Assembly: GCF_050633145.1 (NCBI RefSeq)
Contig: NZ_JBOEFY010000004.1
Span: 124,001-188,000, forward strand
DNA: 64,000 nucleotides
DNA from: Kordia sp050633145
Lineage (GTDB): Bacteria > Bacteroidota > Bacteroidia > Flavobacteriales > Flavobacteriaceae
Direction: 5' to 3'
In this document: positions 1 to 9,413 of the stretch, piece after piece
Layout of the letters: every line of letters starts with the position of its first letter
Numbering within the stretch: position 1 is the first letter of the stretch
Translations under genes and position numbers: made by a program
The notes under the pieces: model-generated
Seen by the model: only the letters and a program-made list of their open reading frames with translations
Told to the model about the DNA's origin: nothing
The model's database searches: none

Positions 1-49
1 TTATCAAGAAAAAAGACAACAATGGAATTATAATCAACTCATTATTCTT

Positions 50-313
50 CTAACAAACCGCAACCTGATTACTTTGCGGATCGCACATTGCATTAAAGCA
101 TGATTCTGCACAACTAACATTTGTTGGACCAGGAGGGCATCCTACTGTACAACCCAAGGTTGGGCAATTGTCACTTAAACAAACAAATACTAATGATGTA
201 TCACAAGTAACTTCTCTTGTGTCTCCAGTTCCTCCTTTTATAGTGGATGCTTTAAAGTTTGACACCGTACTTTTTGTGAATGACAGTTTTGCGTTAAGAT
301 TCTTTTTCTTCAT
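50..313 (-). CDS. Class I lanthipeptide-type RiPP precursor
   Basis: An 87-residue peptide that fits the Bacteroidota class I lanthipeptide precursor family. The leader begins MKKKNL, carries the hydrophobic FTKSTVSNF segment and ends in KGG at residues 26-28, the expected cleavage point. The predicted 59-residue core has nine cysteines among many Ser and Thr residues, which could form (methyl)lanthionine rings. The frame stays open 31 codons upstream, but the leader consensus decides for the ATG at 311-313. Other cysteine-rich GG-leader peptides would look similar. No LanB, LanC or protease/transporter gene is present here, so modification enzymes would have to act in trans or lie left of the window. 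Confidence 0.75.
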   Translation of the reverse strand: MKKKNLNAKLSFTKSTVSNFKASTIKGGTGDTREVTCDTSLVFVCLSDNCPTLGCTVGCPPGPTNVSCAESCFNAMCDPQSNQVAVC

Positions 314-420
314 GGTATTAATTTTAAATTGTATACACTTTGAATTGTTTGTTGCAGTCAAAGTTTCTGCGGTTGAATGCATATGATTCGAAACGAAAGT
401 AGCCATTCAGCATAGGCTAT

Positions 421-458
421 AAAAGAAAAGGGTGCGCCCATTTATAAATGGGCACACC
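421..458 (-). terminator. Intrinsic terminator of the beta-propeller lipoprotein gene
   Basis: On the minus strand a near-perfect hairpin (GGTGTGCCC / GGGCGCACC around an AT-rich centre, 431-458) is followed by CTTTTCTTTT. It lies 43 nt past the stop codon at 501 and separates that gene from the lanthipeptide precursor, which therefore needs its own promoter in 314-420. Confidence 0.75.
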
Positions 459-500
459 TCTGTTATTAATATTTGGATATTGGTTATTTACTGTAGTTAT

Positions 501-2048
501 TTATTCATTTTCATAAATAGAAACAGTCCCGCTGTCTTCATACGAAATAATGAGTAATGCTTTTCCTGTTGGACTATTTTCAGCGTTGATTGCCAAAATT
601 CCTTCTGGTGCGTAGTCAGTATCTCTTTGTAAGAATTGTAAAAATTGTGGCGCTGTCGGATTTGTAATATCATACACCATTACTTGACTGTTTCTTTCCA
701 ATCCAACAAATAAAATGTAACGTTGATTTGCAATGTTTAATACTTCTACAGATTCAGGTTCAGCACCTTTATCGTCGCTTCTTTTGTCTGTTTCATTGTC
801 TTCCCAATCCCAATTAAAACGATTTGGAGTTTCTGCTAAAACACGTGTTGAAATTTCATTTCCACTATCGTATAATAATGCTCCATCAGCAGACCAAACA
901 CTGAACGAGCGCGCTCCATAGTTGTATAATTTATCATAATCGCCATCACCATCAGTATCTCCTAAATCTAAAGCAATTTTTAAACGACCTATTTTTTCAT
1001 TGGCTTGATAGTTTTCAGAAGTTGGAAAAGCCGTTTCGTCTAAGGTGATATCTTTTACACGGTCTTCACCTACATATCCTGGCGCTCCTTCGTATTCTCT
1101 AGAATCTCCTTCGTTTGCTGAAATTACATAGTCTGTTCCATTAATATTTACAGACGTAATCGCATCTGGTTGATACATTCCGTACACAGGCCAAGTTTTC
1201 AATTCGTTGGTATCATCTTTATCACTTGCATCAATAGCATTTCCTGATACGCTGTAATCTTTGAAACCTAAAGGATAAATAGCTTCAATGGTTTTCGTTT
1301 GTATGTTTACTTTCGCAATTCCGTTATTTTCTTGCAACGAAACCCATGCATATTGTGAGTCTTGTGAAACTGTAATGTATTCTGGCTCAACATCAGCAGC
1401 TAAGTTTGCATTGGGTCCAAATACTCTAAACCCTTGATTTTCCAATGCTGCTTCTTGTGCATTGAAAGCAGAAAAATCTAAGGTAGTTACCGTATTATTG
1501 GCTACTTCAATGATGCTTATTGTACCATCTGGATCAACTGTATAATCATCATTTGGTTCGCCTTCATTGGCTACTAAAATATAGTTTCCATCTTTTGTAA
1601 AAGTGACCATATCTGGTAACGATCCAACTGTATATTCATTTGCCAGCGAGCTATCAGAAGTATTGTACACATATATTTTTCCAGCGGCTTGTTTGTTGGA
1701 AGCTTCTACTGCAATTGCTACTTTTCCATTGTATACTGCAACACTGTTTGGCGTTCCAAAACCACTAACACTGATTGGTGTTTCTGTAACTGGCGCATTT
1801 ACATCAGAAATATCATAGATAGAAATTTGATCTGATTCAGTATTTACCGTAAATAGTTTATTTGTTGTAGGGTCGAATGCAGAGATTTCTGCTGATCCTT
1901 CTCCACCGACATTAATGGTATTTTTAAATTGAAAATTTACCGAAGTATCTATTTGTGCCGTATTCGTTTGATTATCATCATTAGTATTACAGCTATTCAA
2001 TCCAATAATTGCGACTGTAACTAAAAGTGATTTTTTTAAAGTTTGCAT
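501..2048 (-). CDS. Choice-of-anchor I family beta-propeller lipoprotein
   Basis: 515 residues. The N-terminus is a lipoprotein signal (GLNSC, Cys about residue 20), so the mature protein is probably anchored in the periplasm or at the cell surface. The rest is a run of YVTN/WD-like beta strands, with repeats of the form 'N-x-V-A-V-Y-N-G-K' and 'D-G-N-Y-I-L-V-A-N-E-G-E-P', and an acidic DxDGDGDYD loop near residue 370 that could bind calcium. This matches the choice-of-anchor I family, often mislabelled alkaline phosphatase. No catalytic residues are evident. It is transcribed alone, with a strong terminator behind it. Confidence 0.8.
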   Translation of the reverse strand: MQTLKKSLLVTVAIIGLNSCNTNDDNQTNTAQIDTSVNFQFKNTINVGGEGSAEISAFDPTTNKLFTVNTESDQISIYDISDVNAPVTETPISVSGFGTPNSVAVYNGKVAIAVEASNKQAAGKIYVYNTSDSSLANEYTVGSLPDMVTFTKDGNYILVANEGEPNDDYTVDPDGTISIIEVANNTVTTLDFSAFNAQEAALENQGFRVFGPNANLAADVEPEYITVSQDSQYAWVSLQENNGIAKVNIQTKTIEAIYPLGFKDYSVSGNAIDASDKDDTNELKTWPVYGMYQPDAITSVNINGTDYVISANEGDSREYEGAPGYVGEDRVKDITLDETAFPTSENYQANEKIGRLKIALDLGDTDGDGDYDKLYNYGARSFSVWSADGALLYDSGNEISTRVLAETPNRFNWDWEDNETDKRSDDKGAEPESVEVLNIANQRYILFVGLERNSQVMVYDITNPTAPQFLQFLQRDTDYAPEGILAINAENSPTGKALLIISYEDSGTVSIYENE

Positions 2049-2152
2049 TGTGTTGATTGTATTTATTTCAACAAAAATGAACTTCGTATTTTATTTGAAT
2101 GTTAGTGAAAAGTGATTGATGTGTGTTGTTTGTGAAAACTTATTGTAAAGAA

Positions 2153-2884
2153 TTACTCGTTCGTTAACAAAGTGGTAATGATATCTTTTTGTTTCCTTCT
2201 AATTGCTTCTTTTAACTGTATTAATTTTGTGTGTGAAGCTATGGCAGGAAAGTCTTTGTAATTATACTCTAGCCAATCATGTCCGCCTGTATATTCTTCA
2301 CGGACTTCCGGTTTTATAGTTTTAAGACTCGGATAGTTTTTTTGCAAGCTTCGAATAGCATTTTCAAAAGCATCAAGCTTTGCTATAAACCGTGTTGCTT
2401 GTTTTGTGTATTCATCATTTTTTTTGAAGAAAACAGCATTGTTTTCTGTTATTCTAGGAGATTCTCCAAGGTCGTGAGCAGCAAGTCCGCCAGGAAATAA
2501 CGTTTCTTGCAGCTCTTTTATATGCGTGATAATTTCTTCGGAAATGCTATTGAACGCTTCCAAATTCACTTTTTTATCAGTTGATTTTTGTGACTTTACA
2601 ATCGATTTTAGTGAATCTATTTGCGCTTCTGTTTTAAGTACTTCGTTTGGATTGATCGTTTTCCTTATGATGAAATCTTCTAGTTTAGGATCGTCTTTTT
2701 GTGTAATCAGTTTGAGTGAATCTTCACGTTTTGTCACTTCGTTTGCTTTGCTTCTGTTTGAAGTTTTTGTAACTGGATCTTTTTCTAAAACCGAATTATT
2801 TCTCCCATCAACAGCTAAAAACATAATTCCAATCAACAAAAGACTGACAACTGCAAACGTGATGAGGATTCCTTTGGGTGACAT
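2153..2884 (-). CDS. Single-pass membrane protein downstream of der
   Basis: 243 residues from the ATG at 2882-2884, which sits one base after the der stop codon. An in-frame start 16 codons earlier would lie inside der and lacks a membrane-protein-like N-terminus. One hydrophobic segment (about residues 4-26, ILITFAVVSLLLIGIMFLA) anchors a charged Lys/Glu/Asp-rich domain with predicted coiled-coil stretches. I do not recognise a family. Tight coupling to der suggests co-transcription, not necessarily a shared function. Confidence 0.65.
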   Translation of the reverse strand: MSPKGILITFAVVSLLLIGIMFLAVDGRNNSVLEKDPVTKTSNRSKANEVTKREDSLKLITQKDDPKLEDFIIRKTINPNEVLKTEAQIDSLKSIVKSQKSTDKKVNLEAFNSISEEIITHIKELQETLFPGGLAAHDLGESPRITENNAVFFKKNDEYTKQATRFIAKLDAFENAIRSLQKNYPSLKTIKPEVREEYTGGHDWLEYNYKDFPAIASHTKLIQLKEAIRRKQKDIITTLLTNE

Positions 2885-2885
2885 G

Positions 2886-4190
2886 TTATTTTTTTCTAAA
2901 ATAGACTTGCACAGGAACTCCGTTAAAGTCAAACTGTTGACGAAGTTGGTTTTCTATAAATCGCTTGTACGGATCGCGCACATATTGCGGTAAGTTTGCA
3001 AAGAATGCAAATTGCGGATATGCTGTTGGCAACTGCGTACAGAACTTTATTTTTACATATTTTCCTTTGTGTGCTGGCGGTGGCGTACGTTCAATGATTG
3101 ATAACATAGTATCATTCAATTTGCTTGTTGGCACTCTGTTTGAACGGTTTTTGTATACTTGAACCGCAGTTTCAATCGCTTTAAAAATACGTTGCTTTGT
3201 CAATACCGAAATAAATACGATTGGCACATCTGTAAATGGTTCAATTTGTTGGCGAATGTGTTTTTCAAATTCTTTTACTGTAGAAGTATCTTTTTCTACC
3301 AAATCCCACTTATTCACCAAAATCACGATTCCTTTGTGATTCTTTTCAGCCAACCAAAAAATATTTTGTACTTGCGAGTCAAATCCTCTTGTAGCATCAA
3401 CAACTAACAAACAAACATCACTGTGTTCAATAGCACGAATAGAACGCATTACTGAGTAAAATTCTAGGTCTTCTTTTACTTTGGCTTTTCTACGAATTCC
3501 GGCAGTATCAACCAAGTTGAATTCAAATCCGAAACGATTGTATTTTGTATCGATAGAATCACGTGTTGTTCCTGCAATATCAGTTACAATGTATCGATCT
3601 TCACCAATTAGCGCATTTATTAAAGATGATTTTCCAGCATTTGGTCTTCCAACAACTGCAAAACGCGGTAAGTTTTCTTCTTCTACTTCTACCACTTCTG
3701 GCAACGCTTCAATTAAAGCATCAAGCATTTCACCAGTTCCACTTCCGTTGATACTAGCTATTGGATAATATTCACCTAAACCTAACGAGTAAAACTCCGT
3801 TGCATCGTGCAAACGGTTAGCAGCGTCTACTTTGTTTACTACTAATAATACAGGCTTATCTACACGACGAAGTAAGTTTGCTACTTCTTCGTCCATTCCT
3901 GTTAAACCAGATTCCACATCTACAACAAAAAGAATTGCATCTGCTTCATCAATTGCCAATTCTACTTGCTTATCAATCTCTTTTTCAAAGATATCATCAC
4001 TTCCTACAACATATCCACCTGTATCGATTAATGAAAATTCTTTTCCATTCCAATCCGATTTCCCGTAATGTCTATCTCTGGTAACTCCACTTACTGCATC
4101 AACAATCGCTTCTCTACGTTTAATCATACGATTAAATAAAGTCGATTTTCCAACATTTGGACGTCCTACGATGGCTACTATATTACTCAT
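2886..4190 (-). CDS. der: Ribosome-associated GTPase Der (EngA)
   Basis: 434 residues, the usual length for Der. Two tandem GTPase domains are visible: P-loop GRPNVGKS near residue 8 with DTGG and NKVD, then GRPNAGKS near residue 182 with DTAG and NKWD. A C-terminal KH-like domain follows from about residue 350. Der acts in 50S subunit maturation. The gene is the first of a two-gene unit with the membrane protein at 2153-2884. All key nucleotide-binding motifs are intact. Confidence 0.98.
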   Translation of the reverse strand: MSNIVAIVGRPNVGKSTLFNRMIKRREAIVDAVSGVTRDRHYGKSDWNGKEFSLIDTGGYVVGSDDIFEKEIDKQVELAIDEADAILFVVDVESGLTGMDEEVANLLRRVDKPVLLVVNKVDAANRLHDATEFYSLGLGEYYPIASINGSGTGEMLDALIEALPEVVEVEEENLPRFAVVGRPNAGKSSLINALIGEDRYIVTDIAGTTRDSIDTKYNRFGFEFNLVDTAGIRRKAKVKEDLEFYSVMRSIRAIEHSDVCLLVVDATRGFDSQVQNIFWLAEKNHKGIVILVNKWDLVEKDTSTVKEFEKHIRQQIEPFTDVPIVFISVLTKQRIFKAIETAVQVYKNRSNRVPTSKLNDTMLSIIERTPPPAHKGKYVKIKFCTQLPTAYPQFAFFANLPQYVRDPYKRFIENQLRQQFDFNGVPVQVYFRKK

Positions 4191-4284
4191 TTCGTTCTTT
4201 TTGTGCCTGCAAAGGTACGTTTTCTATTGATGAGTAAAAAGTAAATTTGAGTAAGTCTTTTATGAAGTTGTTATTTTAATATAG

Positions 4285-5079
4285 TTATTTGGAGTCACAT
4301 TCTTTTATTCCTAGTTTTTCAATCCCGCTTGAGAATTTTTTATGCACTCTTATTTTTCCGACTTTCTTTGTTTTTCCTGCTATTTCTTCTGAAGTATAAC
4401 TACTTCCTGCAACATTTATATGATATGTTTTGAGTATATTAGTTAAACTATCAATGTTTTTTGAGCAAATTGTCATTTCATCTTTATCACTAAATTCTTT
4501 TGCTCCCTTTCCTTGGTAGAATTCAAATTCATTTCTGAAACTTTCTAGAAACTGTTTATTACTTTTAGTTAGCCAATCAAGCTTTAGCGCTTTGTTCATT
4601 CTGTCAACTGCTTTTTCTTTGTATCCTGCAAAAGTTTCTAAAGTTGCATAACCAACTAGCAAGCCTAAATCTTCTTCAGCAATTACATCAATTACTTCAC
4701 TCAGTTCATAAGCTTTGATATAATTTTCTTTTGCTTTTTTTAAATCTCCATCAAATTCATAAACATTGCCTTTTGCTTGATAATAATAAGGTTCCTTTTT
4801 TTCATCTTCTGGCAAGTTATTTAATAAATCAAATGCTTTATCAATCTCTTTCTTTTGCATATAGATACCAACTAAAGCATAATGAATATTTAAGTCTGTA
4901 TTATCAATTTCTAAAGCTTTTATGTATAACTCTTCGGCTTTATCTATTTCCCCCTTTATCCTAAGTTCAATTGCTTTATTATTTAATTCTGTTACTTTTA
5001 GTTTATCTGCTTCTGAAAGCGTGTTATTCTTACAACCTATTGTGGTTAGAATCAAGAATATTAATGTGATTTTTTTCAT
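4285..5079 (-). CDS. TPR-repeat lipoprotein
   Basis: 264 residues. A lipoprotein signal (LTTIGC, Cys 16) is followed by tetratricopeptide repeats over about residues 25-190 (motifs such as ALEIDNTDLNIHYALVGIY and AKENYIKAYELSE). The C-terminal 70 residues are not TPR and I do not recognise them. Probably an envelope scaffold or protein-interaction factor. It is divergent from the gene at 5243, with a 163-nt shared promoter region. Confidence 0.7.
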   Translation of the reverse strand: MKKITLIFLILTTIGCKNNTLSEADKLKVTELNNKAIELRIKGEIDKAEELYIKALEIDNTDLNIHYALVGIYMQKKEIDKAFDLLNNLPEDEKKEPYYYQAKGNVYEFDGDLKKAKENYIKAYELSEVIDVIAEEDLGLLVGYATLETFAGYKEKAVDRMNKALKLDWLTKSNKQFLESFRNEFEFYQGKGAKEFSDKDEMTICSKNIDSLTNILKTYHINVAGSSYTSEEIAGKTKKVGKIRVHKKFSSGIEKLGIKECDSK

Positions 5080-5242
5080 GTTAAATTTGTTTTAATGCAA
5101 TAGATACGTACAATAGTTATGTTAAATGTTACAAAACTTCTTGCTAATTAGAAAAAGAAATAGAACTATTTTAACAGTATGATATTTATCAGATTTTATT
5201 TTGATGGAATGATTTATTTTGGAATCCTAAAAATTACCTATC

Positions 5243-5737
5243 ATGAGTTTAGGAGAAGAAATTGTATTACGACCGCGCTTTAAAGTTGAGATTCCTGAAG
5301 CGTCTGAAACGATATTGAATCGTTTGGAAGCAACTAAAAAAACACAGAAAGATTTTATCGTATCTCGAATTGACCAGCATGTTTTTATAAAAATCCCGAA
5401 GCAAAAACAGCATTTCTGGTCGCCACAATTGCATGTTGAGATTGACGAAATAGATGAACACAACTGCTTGTTACATGGACTCTTTGGACCAAGTCCGACA
5501 GTTTGGACATTTTTTATGTTCTTGCACTTTATAGTAGCGTGCTTATTTATAGGATTTGGGGTTTGGGCATATTCCAATGCTACTTTAGGAAACTCGTATG
5601 CCATTCAAGTTGCATTGTCATTTTTCATGGTGTTGGTGTGGTTTTCGTTGTATTTTGGTGGTCGCTGGGGGAAATCGACTGGAAAGCCAGAAATGATACA
5701 GTTGAATGATTTTTTGAATAAAACCATTTACACATAA
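5243..5737 (+). CDS. Two-pass membrane protein of unknown function
   Basis: 164 residues. The N-terminal ~80 residues are soluble (RPRFKVEIPE..., SPQLHVEIDEID) and resemble a small beta domain. Two hydrophobic segments follow (about 88-112 WTFFMFLHFIVACLFIGFGVW and 122-142 IQVALSFFMVLVWFSLYFGG), then a short tail. Related proteins are common in Flavobacteriia without assigned function. Stand-alone gene with its own upstream region. Confidence 0.6.
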   Translation: MSLGEEIVLRPRFKVEIPEASETILNRLEATKKTQKDFIVSRIDQHVFIKIPKQKQHFWSPQLHVEIDEIDEHNCLLHGLFGPSPTVWTFFMFLHFIVACLFIGFGVWAYSNATLGNSYAIQVALSFFMVLVWFSLYFGGRWGKSTGKPEMIQLNDFLNKTIYT

Positions 5738-5786
5738 ACATTTCTTTTCTATATACTAATTTTTAGTAAAAAACGTATTGTATAGT

Positions 5787-6236
5787 ATGAAACCACTCAA
5801 ACTAACACTCCTATTTATAACTACACTTTGTCTTTCCTCTTGTTCTTGGGGGATTTTATTGGCTGTTGGAAATAGTTCAGATCACGATATCGTAGTTACG
5901 TATGAGGTCAATGAAACTGAATTCTCCAAGAAGCCAAGTACATATTCTTTCAATAAAAAAATAAAGTATTTATATAAAAATAATCCTGAAAAAAGACCTG
6001 TAAAATTGCCTAACAATGCTGTCTACGATGCCACTTCAAATACTGTAACACTTACTGTTAAACCCAACGAAGCTGCCATAATTGGAGGTTATGCATCTTT
6101 TGAATCTCTTGAAGAAAAAATAATAAAGAGTAAATTAAACGTTCAAACTGCAAAGAACGTAACTATAAACTCAGAACAATTAATTCAAACTAGAACAAAA
6201 TTGACACGTAAGGTTACGATACTGGAAATCAACTAA
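5787..6236 (+). CDS. Small lipoprotein, function unknown
   Basis: 149 residues from the ATG at 5787; a TTG three codons upstream is less likely. The N-terminal signal ends in a lipobox (CLSSC). The remainder is beta-rich with no motif I recognise. The gene is followed within 40 nt by two further plus-strand hypotheticals. Confidence 0.6.
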   Translation: MKPLKLTLLFITTLCLSSCSWGILLAVGNSSDHDIVVTYEVNETEFSKKPSTYSFNKKIKYLYKNNPEKRPVKLPNNAVYDATSNTVTLTVKPNEAAIIGGYASFESLEEKIIKSKLNVQTAKNVTINSEQLIQTRTKLTRKVTILEIN

Positions 6237-6273
6237 GTTGAGCTTCGTATATTTGTTTGCATAAATTAAAATT

Positions 6274-7029
6274 GTGAGTCAACAAAAACGATTACACTTC
6301 AACACACTTGTTTCGGCATTCAAAGAATCTAACGCATCTCAAAAAAATGTGGAAGCTATTTTTGACTTTGCCTATCTGTTAGAACATAAAGAACGTAATT
6401 ATCAAGAAACCACTTTGCTTGTTGAAGCATACTGCCTTTTAGGTTTTTATATACAAGCATACGATCTTTTTTCACTATTAAAAACACAATCTTTTTCATC
6501 AAAAGAAGCTAAGAAACATCAAAAAAAATTACGAGAATTAGAGAAAAACAAAAGATTACATACACGTTTTCATTATCGAGATTTACGGCAAGCACGTATT
6601 TTAAAAGAAATCAATAAACTTACCGAAGACGATTTTTTCATTATAAATGAAGACAAAAAGTATCGAATGTCATTTAAAGATGAACTTAAGAAACTTGTTG
6701 TATTCAACAAATACATCTCAACTACTGCTATTTTTATCTCTGCAGATCAAATAGACCTTGATAGTGTTAGCGAATATTTTTTGTGGTTAGGAAATTGTAA
6801 AAAAGAACTAATCAATTTTTATAATCAAAAAAACATTGAATATAAAATAGATAAAGCCGATCAACATTGGTTTGATGGCTTAGAAATTTTTGATATAGAT
6901 ATTGAAGTAAAAAAAGGAACTATTTTCGGGCATATTGCCATTATAGACTATAGCAATAATAATTTAGGTTTTCACCTAGAAACTATAAATCAAACTATTC
7001 ACTTAATTGAATATGATGGTATTTTGTAG
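6274..7029 (+). CDS. Hypothetical soluble protein (GTG start)
   Basis: 251 residues starting at a GTG; no ATG fits upstream. The first ~90 residues are helical and TPR-like (VEAYCLLGFYIQAYDLF). A lysine-rich segment follows, then a mixed alpha/beta C-terminal half. No signal peptide or membrane segment. It may act with the next gene, whose start lies 30 nt downstream. Both have the size and style of polymorphic-toxin immunity proteins, but I see no diagnostic motif and no toxin. Confidence 0.55.
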   Translation: MSQQKRLHFNTLVSAFKESNASQKNVEAIFDFAYLLEHKERNYQETTLLVEAYCLLGFYIQAYDLFSLLKTQSFSSKEAKKHQKKLRELEKNKRLHTRFHYRDLRQARILKEINKLTEDDFFIINEDKKYRMSFKDELKKLVVFNKYISTTAIFISADQIDLDSVSEYFLWLGNCKKELINFYNQKNIEYKIDKADQHWFDGLEIFDIDIEVKKGTIFGHIAIIDYSNNNLGFHLETINQTIHLIEYDGIL

Positions 7030-7059
7030 AATAATCTTGTTTAATTTACCATAAAGAAT

Positions 7060-7644
7060 ATGCGCAGAAGTTCTGATATACAAGAATACAACGAGTATTT
7101 AATTAATAACTCAAAAAAAATAGCTGAGTTCTCGACATCAAAAACTGAAAACACAAAAGTTAATTACCTCTACGGATATATTATATTCAAGAATGACATT
7201 ACATTACACGATGGAGATTTTTGGGATTTAGGTGGTGGAAATCACGATATACAAACCATCGTAAACAATTTTAAAGATACAGATTGGAATGATTTAATTT
7301 CTGATATAAATTATTGGCAATTCGACTACTTGCATATAATAATAGAAGCAATTGGCTTTGGATTTGATGGAGCTTTTAGTGTATTTCTTGATGAAAGTCA
7401 AGTACAGAATGCCGCTCATTTCTACTTAAGTTTATTTATAAATTGTACAGATATTGATATTCGAAATAGTATTTCTTATTTTTCATTCTTAATCAACAAA
7501 AGTGACACAAATAGCTTGAAAAAACTGAGCACTATGAGAAATTGGTTACTTGACAACAAGTATGATTCAGAAATTTGGATGAACTCAAAATTTAGTCCAT
7601 TGAGAAATATTGAAGAAGCTATTTCAAAAGCAACAAAAAACTAA
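7060..7644 (+). CDS. Hypothetical soluble protein
   Basis: 194 residues, acidic and cytosolic-looking, with aromatic-rich helices (NYWQFDYLHIIIEAIGFG). Probably all-alpha in its second half. Unrecognised family; immunity-like size and composition, as for its upstream neighbour. It ends 5 nt before the convergent era stop codon. Confidence 0.55.
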   Translation: MRRSSDIQEYNEYLINNSKKIAEFSTSKTENTKVNYLYGYIIFKNDITLHDGDFWDLGGGNHDIQTIVNNFKDTDWNDLISDINYWQFDYLHIIIEAIGFGFDGAFSVFLDESQVQNAAHFYLSLFINCTDIDIRNSISYFSFLINKSDTNSLKKLSTMRNWLLDNKYDSEIWMNSKFSPLRNIEEAISKATKN

Positions 7645-7649
7645 CAAAC

Positions 7650-8531
7650 CTACTTATTATACCCAAAACGCTTCAATTGCTTTGCATTGCTACGCCAGTT
7701 TTTGTTGACTTTCACATACAATTCAATATGAATTTGCTTCCCAAAGAACTTCTCTAAGTCTTTTCGTGCTTGAATTCCAACTGTTTTTAATGCGTTTCCT
7801 TTGTGACCAATAATGATTCCTTTTTGGGTTTCGCGCTCTACCATAATTACAGAACGAATACGAATGATGTTTTCTTCTTCAAAAAACTCTTCTGTTTCCA
7901 CCTCAACTGCATACGGAATTTCCTTTTTGTAGTTGACTAAGATTTTTTCGCGAATGGTTTCATTGACAAAGAAACGTTCTGGTTTATCTGTCAACTGATC
8001 TTTTGGATAGAATGCTGGCGACATTGGAAGCAATTCAATAATTCTTGAAAATACTTGTGTTACATTGAAGTTTTCTAACGCAGATACTGGATAAATTTCT
8101 GCTGTTGGTACTTTTTCTCGCCACAATTCCATTTGCTCTTCTAATTGTTCTTGCGACGATTTATCAATCTTATTCAATAATAACAATACAGGAATTTTAC
8201 TATTGATGATTTTTTTGAAAAAAGCTTCATCTTTTAGACTCTTCTCACCAATTTCTACCATGTATATCAACACATCAGCATCTTCAAAAGCTGACTTTAC
8301 AAAATCCATCATGGACGATTGCAATTCATACGCAGGTTTTATAATTCCTGGTGTATCTGATAAAATCACCTGAAAATCTTCGCCATTTACAATTCCTAAA
8401 ATTCTGTGACGCGTAGTTTGTGCTTTCGAGGTTATAATAGAAAGTTTTTCTCCAACAAACGCATTCATCAAAGTTGATTTTCCTACGTTTGGATTTCCGA
8501 TAATATTAACAAACCCTGCTTTGTGTGACAT
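7650..8531 (-). CDS. era: Ribosome-maturation GTPase Era
   Basis: 293 residues from ATG 8529-8531; the longer frame adds 19 residues with no homology to Era. P-loop GNPNVGKS at residue 10, switch/DTPG motif, NKID, and a C-terminal type II KH domain with the GHKGNALK loop, which binds the 3' end of 16S rRNA. Era is essential for 30S maturation. Stand-alone minus-strand gene, divergent from the TetR regulator. Confidence 0.98.
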   Translation of the reverse strand: MSHKAGFVNIIGNPNVGKSTLMNAFVGEKLSIITSKAQTTRHRILGIVNGEDFQVILSDTPGIIKPAYELQSSMMDFVKSAFEDADVLIYMVEIGEKSLKDEAFFKKIINSKIPVLLLLNKIDKSSQEQLEEQMELWREKVPTAEIYPVSALENFNVTQVFSRIIELLPMSPAFYPKDQLTDKPERFFVNETIREKILVNYKKEIPYAVEVETEEFFEEENIIRIRSVIMVERETQKGIIIGHKGNALKTVGIQARKDLEKFFGKQIHIELYVKVNKNWRSNAKQLKRFGYNK

Positions 8532-8711
8532 ATATAATGTTGATTTACTAGTATATTTTAAGTGTGCAAAAATACATATATTTACCAAGAAACAACTGCT
8601 TTACTTCTTTTTCATTGACGTGATTTTCAAACAATTCAACTTCTTTTTTTAATTCTCTTTATAAATTTTCTTTATTTTTTTCTAAAAATATAGTTAAACT
8701 CTTATTTTTTG

Positions 8712-8745
8712 ATAGTAATACTATTATATTTGTAAATATTAGTAT
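8712..8745 (+). promoter_or_regulatory. Promoter with overlapping palindromes before the TetR gene
   Basis: A perfect -7 box TATATTTG lies at 8725-8732, only 11 nt before the ATG, so the transcript would have almost no leader. A 13-bp palindrome ATAGTAATACTAT (8712-8724) abuts it. A second imperfect dyad (ATACTA...TAGTAT, 8718-8745) runs over the box into the start codon. These are good candidates for an autoregulatory TetR operator. Confidence 0.5.
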
Positions 8746-9412
8746 GGATCGTTTACAAATACATATTGTTATCAGTGAAGAACTGTATACGAAAAATCCC
8801 GAATCTTCAGAATTGGGGAAGAAGATCGTATCGCGCAGTATTGAAATGATTGATGAATTAGGTTTTGAATCGTTCACATTTAAAAAATTGGGACAATCCA
8901 TCGGCTCAAATGAAAGTTCAATTTATCGATATTTTGAAAGCAAACACATGCTTTTGGTGTATTTGATTTGTTGGTATTGGAGTTGGATTGAGTATAAGTT
9001 AGTGTTTGCAACAGCAAATATTCAATCGAAAGAAGAGAAATTAGCCGCAGCTATAGAAATTTTGACACGCAAAGTAGATGTTGACAATTCGTTTTCATAC
9101 ATCAATGAAGTAATTTTGAATAGAATTATTATTGCAGAATCATCAAAAGCGTATCATACAAAAGATATTGACACCGAAAACGAAAAAGGATATTATAAAG
9201 TTTACAAACGTGTAGTACAACGCGTTAGCAATATGGTAAAAGAGATAAATGCTGATTTTGATTGTCCGCAAATGTTGATTTCAACAGTTATTGAAGGCGC
9301 ACATCAACAACGTTATTTTTCAAAACATTTACCATCGTTAACAAACGTTCAAGAAGGAAAAGATACTATTGTCAGATTTTATCATGACTTAGTTTTTAAA
9401 GTAATTAATTAA
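8744..9412 (+). CDS. TetR/AcrR family transcriptional regulator
   Basis: 222 residues. The helix-turn-helix lies at about residues 25-70 (FTFKKLGQSIGSNESSIYRYFESKHMLL), the classical TetR DNA-binding signature. The C-terminal ligand domain is all-helical and unassigned. It is followed after 1 nt by a small acidic protein gene, then by the SulP/carbonic anhydrase genes, so it probably senses a condition linked to inorganic carbon or pH. Its own promoter overlaps palindromes, suggesting autoregulation. Confidence 0.85.
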   Translation: MDRLQIHIVISEELYTKNPESSELGKKIVSRSIEMIDELGFESFTFKKLGQSIGSNESSIYRYFESKHMLLVYLICWYWSWIEYKLVFATANIQSKEEKLAAAIEILTRKVDVDNSFSYINEVILNRIIIAESSKAYHTKDIDTENEKGYYKVYKRVVQRVSNMVKEINADFDCPQMLISTVIEGAHQQRYFSKHLPSLTNVQEGKDTIVRFYHDLVFKVIN

Positions 9413-9413
9413 C

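Noticed and set aside
314..406. Longer version of the lanthipeptide precursor starting 31 codons upstream
   Set aside because: The extension lacks leader features; the internal MKKKNL start matches the family leader.
4081..4094. GTAAC-TCCA-CTTAC resembling the sulfur-regulon operator
   Set aside because: One mismatch, lies inside the der coding region, no -7 box at 22 nt.
6274..7644. Toxin-immunity pair
   Set aside because: Size and style fit immunity proteins, but no toxin domain or diagnostic motif is present.
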